DNA of 64,000 bases, from the NCBI RefSeq assembly GCF_039655865.1, contig NZ_JBBYXL010000005.1:248001-312000 (forward strand), read 5' to 3'. Source of the DNA: Prosthecobacter sp. SYSU 5D2. Lineage in GTDB: Bacteria > Verrucomicrobiota > Verrucomicrobiia > Verrucomicrobiales > Verrucomicrobiaceae. The stretch's first letter is position 1. Each line of letters opens with the position of its first letter. This document shows positions 26,208-33,846 of this stretch, in pieces. The translations under genes were made by a program, and so were the position numbers. The notes under the pieces are model-generated. The model was given only the letters and a program-made list of their open reading frames with translations. It was not told the DNA's origin and did no database searches.

Positions 26208-29200
26208 ATGCTCATGAACAAATACACCAAACTCACTTCTGTTCTGGCTTTGATGCTGATGGGTTCTGCCCAGCCCATCCTCGCGCAAAGCGCCCCCAGT
26301 TTTACCCTGCAGCCCCTGCCGGTGACCACCACCACGGGCCAGACGATCATTCTGACCGCTGCAGCGACAGGAGATCCGGCTCCGACCCTGGAGTGGAACA
26401 AGATTGTGAACTCCAACAGAGTGCCGGTGACCGATAATGAGCGTATCTCCGGGGCCGCCACGCCCGAACTGACGATCACCAATGCCACCTTGGCCGATGC
26501 CGGCCAGTATCAGTTGCTGGCGAACAATGGCACGATTGCCTACAGCAACATCGTTGACGTCAAGCTGACCGCCACGGCTGGCGGGGCGACGTATTACCCT
26601 TTTGGCATCAACAATTCCTTTGGTGGTTCACTTGCGCCAGAGGCGAGTCCGGTCCGGGTTGGCATTGGCGAATCCACAAGCTATTTTGTGCCGGGAACAG
26701 GGCCAGTTTATTTGGAAAACACCTTTGTCAGCGGGGTTCTCTACAGCAAACTGGCGGACCTGAGTGATGACGGAACGCTGGCTTTGATCAGTGCTGGCTC
26801 AGGGAACCATCCTCCGCGAATATACACAATCGCCACCGGCGAGAGCACGGCCTATCCGGCCCTTCCTTCGTTTCCATGGGGAGAGATCACCGGGATCAAT
26901 TTCTTTCATGGAGTCGCCTTTGCGGACAACGGCAATTTCGTGGGCCAGATCCAGGACCAGAATGGCCAGAACCGTGGCATCTTTTACAACGCTGAGACGG
27001 AGACCTACACCCTGCTGGGAACCCTGCCGAATGGAGACATCGCCAGCAATCCTGTCGGCTTGTCTGCGGATGGAACGACGGTGGCGGGTTACGAGCGCAC
27101 GGGACTATTTAATGGTCCTTTCATCTGGACCGAAGAGAATGGATTTACCGTGCTGCCAGATTCGGCCGCCTTTGCGGCTCTCGGAGACGTCCGGGCCATC
27201 TCCCCCAGCGGACGTTACATCGTGGGCCTCTCCTCGGCGATCAACGGGCAGGGCTTCTCAGGCACGACCAGCCAGCGCTGGGACCGGGGGGAATCCCTGG
27301 GCGCGCCCGTACCCGCTCCTTTCACACGCTCATATGGCATGACGGCGGCGGATGCCTTCACCGTGAACGATGACGGCACTGCGGGTGGGTTCATGGGGCA
27401 GGCCAGTGTTTTTTCCTTGCAGGAGGCCGTGGTCTGGCTGCCCAATGGCACCCGCGTACCGCTTGCTGTCTATTTAAAAAACAAATATGGCCTGGAAACA
27501 CCCGGGCATATCTTGAGGCAGGTCACAAGCATCTCCCCCGACCGGCGCGTCCTCGTTGGCACTTCCACCAATGGCATCAACCAGTCTGAAGGCTGGGTCA
27601 TTGAGCTGCCTGAGCCCTTGGACCTGCCGGAGGACGGACTGATGACGGTCTTTAATTTTTCCGTCGGCGGACAGCTTGCTCCTGGGGATGCGCTGCTTTT
27701 CCAAAACCGTGCCATTGGAGCCTCAGATGATCGCTCCTTGGTTCTTCAGAATGGCGGTCTGGAGGTTCTGGGAGGTATCTCGGCCACGATCACAGGGACC
27801 CATGAGGATGATTTTAGCATCAATACCGTGAACCTTCCCGACAGCCGGAATCCGGACCAGACCTCCTTTCTGTCCCTGAAGTTTACCCCAACTGCGGAAG
27901 GGGTGCGCACGGCGACGCTGAACATCCTGAGTGATGATCCTCTGACACCGAGCTTCAGCGTCACGCTGACTGGCACCGGGCTGCCAGGATTGCTCTCTCA
28001 AACGATCACCTTTGATCCGCTGCCCGCGAAGCTGACCACGGACGGGGCTTTTGATGTGGCGGCAACGGCCTCCTCCGAACTGCCCGTGAGTTTCAGCATC
28101 TTTTCTGGTCCGGCGAGCATCTCCGGCAGCACCATCACTCTGACGGGAGAACCCGGCACAGTCATTGTGCGTGCCAGCCAGGCCGGTAATGCCACCTATG
28201 CTGCTGCCCCATTTGTGGACCAGTCCTTTCAGGTGACAGCTCCCGCAACAGGCGGCGGCGGCCCCTTGGTCTTGGAAAATTTGCAGCAGACTTATACCGG
28301 AACCCCACGGCCGGTCACGGTCACCGGCGGGCCTGACGGCAGCACCATCATCGTCACCTACAAGGGAGAGACAACTCCGCCGACGAATGCGGGCAGCTAC
28401 AGCGTGGTGGCCACGGTTGAGGGCACGAAGACCAAAAAAACTGGCAAGCTGGTCATCGCGAAAGCACCCTTGACACTAACGGTGGATAACAAGCAGCGGT
28501 TCATGGGCCAGGAGAACCCGGAACTGACTTTCAGCTACTCGGGTTTTGTGAACGGAGACACCGCTGAAACCGCGCTGACCAAACAGCCCAAGATCACCAC
28601 CACGGCCAAACTGAAGAGCCCTGGCGGCAGCTACCCCATCAAGGCCAGCGGGGCCGCGTCCGTGAATTATGCCCTGACCTATGTGAACGGGATCATGACT
28701 GTGGAAAGCTTTGGCGGGCGCTATGAAGCGCTGCTGGCCAAAATCTCTGACTCCCGTCCCGGTGCCAAAGTGGAACTCACCGTGGCGAAAAACGGCAGCT
28801 CTTTCACCGGCAAGCTGACGGTCCCCCAGGAGGCTGCGGCACTGCCTTTCAAAGGCAGCCTGACGGTGGATCCCGGACTGGAAGATGCGACGGCGGAGAT
28901 CAGCATCACCTCGAAAAAAACCGGTCTGGTTTATGATCTGGCCCTGGCGCTGCCGCTTAAGGAAGCCTTCAGTGCTCAGCTCGCCGTGGATGATGTGGCT
29001 TTTGCCGGCACACTGAACGGCCAGTTGATTTACATACCGGCTCGCGGTGACGTCATTGAGTTTGCCGGGGCGCATACACTGGTTCTCGCACCGGGGGTGC
29101 CCGCAGCGGACACAGAGCTGCCTTTGCCAGAAGGTTCCGGTCATGGCATCGTCACCGTGGATAAAAAAGCGGTGATGAAAGTCGTTGGCCGCCTTGCCGA

Positions 29201-29882
29201 TGGCACCTCCTTCACTGCCTCCCTGGCCCCGGACAGCCAGGCCGGTTACCGTCTGTTTGCGCAGCCTTACAAGCGGGCGGAGAGCTATATCGCCGGCGGA
29301 CTGGATCTGGCGATCCATCCCGACATGCCAGAGCGCAGCTTTATTTCCGTGCAGTCGGCTACCCAGCTCGCCTGGGCCAAAGCCGCTGGTCCGAAAGACA
29401 AATCCTACATCGGCGGATTTGGTGTTCTGGATACCCAGGTCACTCTCGACCCCTGGATCAAGCCCACCAAAGCGAAGAAGGACCTGCCCGCCATCACCCT
29501 GGCAGCCCTATTGGGCCTGGATCAGACCGGTGCATTCACGGTATCGCACAGCAGCATCGCCAGCCCGTCGGATTCGGATCTGCCAGTGGCACTGGCCATG
29601 GATGTCGTCAAGAACAGCGTCACCGTGACGGACCCGGCTGCAAACCCGACCCAATGGAAAGTGAAGTTCAATGCCTCAACCGGCGCCTTCACAGGTTCCT
29701 TCTCCCTGGCAGATGCCAAGACCCGGAAAGTTAACTTCACGGGCGTCCTTCGGCAGGCACCCAGCACGGACCTCACCGGCATCATCGGCCGTGGCCGGTT
29801 CCTCCTGCCTGCCCTGCCGACAGACCCGACCAAGGAGATCCAATCCGGCGATGTCCGTTTTGATCTGCCAGCGGCAGACTGA
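26208..29882 (+). CDS. Large secreted protein: Ig-like, HAF-like, MBG domains and shared C-terminal module
   Basis: 1224 residues from the ATG at 26208 (a second ATG at 26214 is equally plausible). Signal peptide ends near A-Q-P-I-L-A-Q. In order: an Ig-like domain (about 30-120, ending D-A-G-Q-Y-Q-L-L-A-N-N-G); a repeat region about 130-470 of HAF type (repeated L-S-A-D-G-T-T-V-A-G-Y and I-S-P-S-G-R-Y-I-V-G); an ASH/choice-of-anchor-D-like domain with F-T-P-T-A-E-G-V-R-T-A-T-L (about 500-590); an F-D-P-L-P-type beta repeat; two MBG domains (Q-T-Y-T-G-T-P-R-P-V-T-V and the V-N-G-D-T type, about 690-830); and the C-terminal module from about 832. The gene stands alone with a terminator. An adhesion or matrix role is inferred. 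Confidence 0.85.
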   Translation: MLMNKYTKLTSVLALMLMGSAQPILAQSAPSFTLQPLPVTTTTGQTIILTAAATGDPAPTLEWNKIVNSNRVPVTDNERISGAATPELTITNATLADAGQYQLLANNGTIAYSNIVDVKLTATAGGATYYPFGINNSFGGSLAPEASPVRVGIGESTSYFVPGTGPVYLENTFVSGVLYSKLADLSDDGTLALISAGSGNHPPRIYTIATGESTAYPALPSFPWGEITGINFFHGVAFADNGNFVGQIQDQNGQNRGIFYNAETETYTLLGTLPNGDIASNPVGLSADGTTVAGYERTGLFNGPFIWTEENGFTVLPDSAAFAALGDVRAISPSGRYIVGLSSAINGQGFSGTTSQRWDRGESLGAPVPAPFTRSYGMTAADAFTVNDDGTAGGFMGQASVFSLQEAVVWLPNGTRVPLAVYLKNKYGLETPGHILRQVTSISPDRRVLVGTSTNGINQSEGWVIELPEPLDLPEDGLMTVFNFSVGGQLAPGDALLFQNRAIGASDDRSLVLQNGGLEVLGGISATITGTHEDDFSINTVNLPDSRNPDQTSFLSLKFTPTAEGVRTATLNILSDDPLTPSFSVTLTGTGLPGLLSQTITFDPLPAKLTTDGAFDVAATASSELPVSFSIFSGPASISGSTITLTGEPGTVIVRASQAGNATYAAAPFVDQSFQVTAPATGGGGPLVLENLQQTYTGTPRPVTVTGGPDGSTIIVTYKGETTPPTNAGSYSVVATVEGTKTKKTGKLVIAKAPLTLTVDNKQRFMGQENPELTFSYSGFVNGDTAETALTKQPKITTTAKLKSPGGSYPIKASGAASVNYALTYVNGIMTVESFGGRYEALLAKISDSRPGAKVELTVAKNGSSFTGKLTVPQEAAALPFKGSLTVDPGLEDATAEISITSKKTGLVYDLALALPLKEAFSAQLAVDDVAFAGTLNGQLIYIPARGDVIEFAGAHTLVLAPGVPAADTELPLPEGSGHGIVTVDKKAVMKVVGRLADGTSFTASLAPDSQAGYRLFAQPYKRAESYIAGGLDLAIHPDMPERSFISVQSATQLAWAKAAGPKDKSYIGGFGVLDTQVTLDPWIKPTKAKKDLPAITLAALLGLDQTGAFTVSHSSIASPSDSDLPVALAMDVVKNSVTVTDPAANPTQWKVKFNASTGAFTGSFSLADAKTRKVNFTGVLRQAPSTDLTGIIGRGRFLLPALPTDPTKEIQSGDVRFDLPAAD

Positions 29883-29910
29883 CCAGGCAGGCTTGAAGGT
29901 CTCTTGTATC

Positions 29911-29948
29911 ACCGCAGCCCTTTACCGAGAAAGGGGCTGCGGTTTTTT
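29911..29948 (+). terminator. Rho-independent terminator after the 1224-residue protein gene
   Basis: Hairpin with arms CCGCAGCCC and GGGCTGCGG around a short loop, extended by pairing of TTT with AAA, followed immediately by a run of seven T. It lies 29 nt after the stop at 29882 and separates this gene from the convergent ketosynthase gene. Confidence 0.9.
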
Positions 29949-29997
29949 TATCCTGTCGTTATCTTGGCAAGCGGATGGCGCAGGCACGACTGACTGT

Positions 29998-32328
29998 CTA
30001 CGGCACCTCCACAACGGCCCCATAGGCGGCACAGAGGGTGCCGGGAAGAGTGATGGATACAGAGTCACCCGTCTGGCGGGCGAGGGTGGCGGCGAGAGCA
30101 AGCTGAAGGGCACCGAAGGCACCCATGCTTTCACCCAAAACCTGGCGGAGATGATGGGTGGTGGCGGGCGGTGAGCAGTCTATCCCCGCTGCTTGGGCGG
30201 CAGATTCAGATTGGTCCAGGAGGGAAATACCAGAGAGGCCGGTGAGGTGGTGGGCCTGGTTAAACTGCGGCTGCTGGGCGAGGGCGAGGAGGTGGGCGGC
30301 TCTTTCGGCCTCGCTATGAAAGGGGAGAGCAGAAGTGTGGATGAGCTTTAAGCCGGGGCCATTGAGACTGAGAAGGAGGGCGGCGGCACCTTCTGTGGCA
30401 TGGAGATCCGGGTGGTAATAGTGGACGGCCTCGGCTCCGAGCCAGTCACACTCCTCCGATCCGATGACAAGGACGTGATCCACAAGCTCCTGAAGCAGCC
30501 AGGTGTGGGCCATGGAGACCGCCTCGATGATGGCGCTGGATTCCCCGATGAGGGTGGTGGCAGGGCCGTCCACACCCAGGAAGGCGGCTACATGGGAGGC
30601 GGGGGCGTTATAGACGGTCTCAGGGAAGATGAGGGGACTGGCCAGGGCGGGGGTCTCAATGACCTCATGGTAAAATTTGCCGCTGAACTGCACGCAGCCG
30701 TTGAACATGAGCTGGACGATGCCGAGGCGGCCCGCGCCCTGGCCTTGCGGGAAACCCGCCTGCTCCAGGGCCTCCAGCGCGGCGGCCATGGTGAATTTGG
30801 TGATGGGGCTGGCGCGGCGGAGTCGGGGAAATTTTGGCAGGCGGTCTGGAGGCGAAGCGGGGGCCAGGCGGACGGGGCAGTCCCAGTCACGCTTACCGAC
30901 GGTGCGGGCACAGTTGGTGCTGGGAAGGGCGGTGCGCTCCTGCATGGTGGCAGCGAGAGAGGCGGTGCCCCAACCGGCAGGTGAGACGGCACCAACGCCG
31001 GAGATGCGGAGGGGGGAGAATGACGAATGAGGAACCGCCAGCGCCTCAGATTCGTCATTCGTCATTCTGCATTCGTCATTCCTGGCCTTGCCGGGGGCGG
31101 CCTCGCATTGGGTAAAAACAAGGGTGGCATTGGTCCCACCGAAGCCGAAGCTGTTGGTGAGGGCGATGGGTACGGGGGCTTCGCGGAAGCTGTGGACGAG
31201 GTCAAAGCTGACAGCAGGGTCGGTTTCGCGGATGTTCAGGCTGCCGGGCATCCACTGGCCACGCATGGCCATGAGGCAGATGACGGCCTCCACAGCTCCG
31301 GCTCCGCCCAGGAGGTGGCCCATGGCGGACTTGGTGGAGCTGAGGGATATTTTGGCGGCATCCGCTCCGGCCCAGGCCTGGATGGCGCTGGCTTCCGCCA
31401 CATCATTATAAGGAGTGCCGGTGCCGTGGGAATTGATGTAGCTGACTTCACCCGGAGTGATGCCCGCCATGGCGCAGGCACCTGTCATGGTGCGGATGGC
31501 GGCCTTGCCGGCGGGATCTGGCTGGGTGAGGTGGTGGAGGTCGGTGGCGGTGGCATATCCGGCGGCGACGGCGATGGCCTCGGCACGGCGCTCGGCAGCG
31601 GCGGATTCGCTTTCCAGGAGGACGAGGGCGGCACCTTCGCCCAGGGCAAGGCCGTCGCGGGCGGCATCGAAGGGCCGGGGAATGCCGCTGGGGGCGAGGG
31701 CGCGGAGGGTATCGAACCCCGCATAGACAAGCTCGGCCAGGGCATCGTAACCGCCGGCGATGACGCGCCGGGCCTTCCCCGTCTGGATCATGGCCATGGC
31801 ATCGCCGATGGCATTGGCCCCGCTGGCGCAGGCATTGGAAACGATAATCATGGGGCCATGCCACCCAAATTCCTGGGCGATGGCATTGAGCTGGCGCTGC
31901 GGCTGGTAAAACTCCAGCCGCGAGATCTGGCCGGGGATCTTGGCCGGACTGCTGGTGGCGTGGCGGAAGTAATCCTGCCCGATGCCCATGGCCCCGGCGG
32001 AGGTGCCGATGATGATGGCATCCACGCCTTCCAGGCCGGACATTTTGGCCATGGCTAAGGTTTCCCGCAGGGCCAGGAGGAGCATTTTGGTGCCACGGTC
32101 AATGAGCGCCTCGCGGCGACGTGGGGTTTTAAAAAAGAGGCGCTCGGTGGGCAGGTCCACATGCGCGGCGGTCTTGGCGATGCGCTGGCTGACATCAAAC
32201 ATCGTCACAGGGCGAAAGGCCGTGCGGTTTGCCCGAAAAGAGGTTTCGTTTTCCTGCCAGTCCAGCCCGAGGGGCGAGACGATGCCGGCTCCGGTGATGA
32301 GAATGCGCTGGGAAGGAACTGAGACCAC
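29998..32328 (-). CDS. Fused beta-ketoacyl synthase and catalytically dead KS-beta-like domain
   Basis: The frame opens at 32514, but homology begins at R-I-L-I-T-G-A-G; the GTG at 32328 just before it is chosen, leaving a 123-nt divergent promoter gap (start uncertain), for about 776 residues. The first half is a full KS of FabF type: Cys in N-A-C-A-S-G (codon 31828-31830), His in S-H-G-T-G-T-P, and His in S-A-M-G-H-L-L-G-G-A-G. The second half also has the thiolase fold (R-I-S-G-V-G-A-V-S-P-A-G-W-G) but has Ser in G-E-S-S-A, no H-G-T-G-T motif, and L-G-E-S-M-G-A-F-G-A where the second His should be. So it is a KS-beta or chain-length-factor-like pseudoenzyme fused behind an active KS. The linker is encoded by a short DNA repeat. 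No ACP or other synthase genes are nearby. Confidence 0.88.
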   Translation of the reverse strand: MVSVPSQRILITGAGIVSPLGLDWQENETSFRANRTAFRPVTMFDVSQRIAKTAAHVDLPTERLFFKTPRRREALIDRGTKMLLLALRETLAMAKMSGLEGVDAIIIGTSAGAMGIGQDYFRHATSSPAKIPGQISRLEFYQPQRQLNAIAQEFGWHGPMIIVSNACASGANAIGDAMAMIQTGKARRVIAGGYDALAELVYAGFDTLRALAPSGIPRPFDAARDGLALGEGAALVLLESESAAAERRAEAIAVAAGYATATDLHHLTQPDPAGKAAIRTMTGACAMAGITPGEVSYINSHGTGTPYNDVAEASAIQAWAGADAAKISLSSTKSAMGHLLGGAGAVEAVICLMAMRGQWMPGSLNIRETDPAVSFDLVHSFREAPVPIALTNSFGFGGTNATLVFTQCEAAPGKARNDECRMTNDESEALAVPHSSFSPLRISGVGAVSPAGWGTASLAATMQERTALPSTNCARTVGKRDWDCPVRLAPASPPDRLPKFPRLRRASPITKFTMAAALEALEQAGFPQGQGAGRLGIVQLMFNGCVQFSGKFYHEVIETPALASPLIFPETVYNAPASHVAAFLGVDGPATTLIGESSAIIEAVSMAHTWLLQELVDHVLVIGSEECDWLGAEAVHYYHPDLHATEGAAALLLSLNGPGLKLIHTSALPFHSEAERAAHLLALAQQPQFNQAHHLTGLSGISLLDQSESAAQAAGIDCSPPATTHHLRQVLGESMGAFGALQLALAATLARQTGDSVSITLPGTLCAAYGAVVEVP
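31018..31081. repeat. Short repeat cluster inserted in frame in the KS fusion gene
   Basis: Three direct copies of ATTCGTCATT (31050-31059, 31057-31066 overlapping by 3, and 31071-31080) and one inverted copy AATGACGAAT (31019-31028) lie within 63 bp. On the coding (minus) strand they translate as N-D-E-C-R-M-T-N-D-E and related residues, i.e. the linker between the two ketosynthase halves. Low-complexity AT-containing sequence in a GC-rich gene marks it as foreign. Not a CRISPR: the copies are 10 bp and lack unique spacers. Confidence 0.75.
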
Positions 32329-32451
32329 GGGAAAAAGAACGCTGATGGCCAGGGAATGGATTCCTGGGCTTGAACTGACAGGGACGGGCTGGCACAGTCC
32401 TGGCTCAATCCCTGTGCTGTCTGGTTTAGCCGTGCGCAGCGGAGAGTTCAA

Positions 32452-33708
32452 ATGTTTGCTGACCGTTGGAAACAAATCCTTAACTTGCGCGGCGATGATG
32501 TAGCGCTCTGGCACCCTGGGGGTGCCCTGTCTTTTCGTGCCCTGGAGACGGCAGCGCGGGCGCTGCCGTCAAAGATCTGCGGGCGGCTGGGACGGCATTA
32601 CCTGGCCCAGGGGGACGGCCCGGAGATTACCACGGCGCTGCTGGCGGGTTTTTTGACCGGACGGCCCGTGCAACTGGTGGAAAAGGACCGCTCCCGCCGG
32701 GTGCCTGCCTGCTGTGTGCCACGGAATGCGGCCCTGGTGAAGCAGACAGTGGGCAGCTCAGGCGTGCGCCGATGCCAGTTCTTTACCTTTGCGCAAGTGG
32801 CGGCGGATGTGGACCGGCTGCACGATGCGATGGGACTGAACAGCTGCGATGTGGCTCTGGCCCCTCTGAGCGTGGCTCACAGCTTCGGCCTGACGACAAC
32901 GGTTTTGCAGACGCTGCTAAACGGCCTGCCCACGCACTGGCTGCCCACCCCCTTTCCCTGCGGCATGACCGAGGCGCTGGGCCAGCATGAGCGGGTGTTT
33001 TTACCCGGTGTGCCGGCGATGTGGAAGGCCTGGCTGCTCTCCGGGCTGGACCTTTCCCGCGTGAAGCTGGCCGTCTCCGCCGGATCTCCGCTGACACTGG
33101 AACTGGAGGCCAAGGTGCGGGAAACTTTTCATCTGAAGCTGCACAATCTTTACGGCACCAGCGAGACGGGGGCTATCAGCTATGATACAGGCAATGAGCC
33201 GCGAACAGAGGCGGGGGATCTGGGCACCCTCCTGCCGGGCGTGCAGGCAGCAGTCGAAAATGGACGCCTCGTGGTGGCCAGTGATGCCGTGGGCCTGGGT
33301 TATGACACGGTCCAGCCCGGGGAGCTTTTTTCCCTGGGCCGTCACCGAACCTGGGACCGCATCACCCTACGCGGGAATGCACTGACGTATGACGCCTGCG
33401 AGGGGCCGGGAATCAATGTCGCCAGCCGTAAGCTGAGCCCGGCAGTCATCGCCGAAAAGATCCGCACCGCCACAGGTGTGCGCCACGTGCGCATCCACGG
33501 CCAGCCGAGCCGCGATGCCGAACGCGTGCAGGACGTGGTCGCCTGCCTGGGCGTGACGCCTGAGCAGCTCACCTGTGAATTTAAATCCAAAGCCTGCGCA
33601 GCGCTGGCCCCCTGGGAGGTGCCCCGGCACTGGCGGATCGAAAATCCGGGCTTTGCGGCCAGTGAGGCGGAGAGGTCCGGCGGGTATGAGGGGATGGCGC
33701 TGGCGTGA
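32452..33708 (+). CDS. AMP-binding (acyl-adenylating) enzyme with degenerate motifs
   Basis: 418 residues, shorter than usual acyl-CoA synthetases (~500). The ANL fold is recognisable: T-V-G-S-S-G-V-R-R at about 103-111 occupies the P-loop position (usual T-S-G-S-T-G-x-P-K, so the Lys is Arg); L-S-V-A-H-S-F-G-L; L-Y-G-T-S-E-T-G (A5); and a shortened hinge (T-W-D-R-I-T-L-R-G-N). The C-terminal catalytic Lys region (usual P-x-T-x-x-G-K) reads A-S-E-A-E-R-S-G-G, so no Lys is evident. Divergent from the fused ketosynthase gene, so it may load or activate a starter acyl chain for it. Activity is uncertain given the motif changes. Confidence 0.75.
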   Translation: MFADRWKQILNLRGDDVALWHPGGALSFRALETAARALPSKICGRLGRHYLAQGDGPEITTALLAGFLTGRPVQLVEKDRSRRVPACCVPRNAALVKQTVGSSGVRRCQFFTFAQVAADVDRLHDAMGLNSCDVALAPLSVAHSFGLTTTVLQTLLNGLPTHWLPTPFPCGMTEALGQHERVFLPGVPAMWKAWLLSGLDLSRVKLAVSAGSPLTLELEAKVRETFHLKLHNLYGTSETGAISYDTGNEPRTEAGDLGTLLPGVQAAVENGRLVVASDAVGLGYDTVQPGELFSLGRHRTWDRITLRGNALTYDACEGPGINVASRKLSPAVIAEKIRTATGVRHVRIHGQPSRDAERVQDVVACLGVTPEQLTCEFKSKACAALAPWEVPRHWRIENPGFAASEAERSGGYEGMALA

Positions 33709-33743
33709 GATTGTACCTTTGTGTTTAAATCCGGCAATCAAGG

Positions 33744-33774
33744 GCTCCTCGAGGCTCATGAGGAGCTTTCATTT
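33744..33774 (+). terminator. Possible terminator after the AMP-binding enzyme gene
   Basis: Inverted repeat GCTCCTC/GAGGAGC with a 9-nt loop, 36 nt after the stop, followed by the imperfect T-rich tail TTTCATTT. The stem is short and the tail interrupted, so termination strength is uncertain. Confidence 0.5.
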
Positions 33775-33846
33775 CCCACCTGATAAATGCTATTTTATTA
33801 AAAGCAGCTGGGGAGATTGGGTCCAGGCAACACGTTGTTTGCGGCC

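Noticed and set aside
31018..31081. CRISPR-like repeat
   Set aside because: Units are only 10 bp, one is inverted, two overlap, spacers are missing and it lies inside a coding frame.
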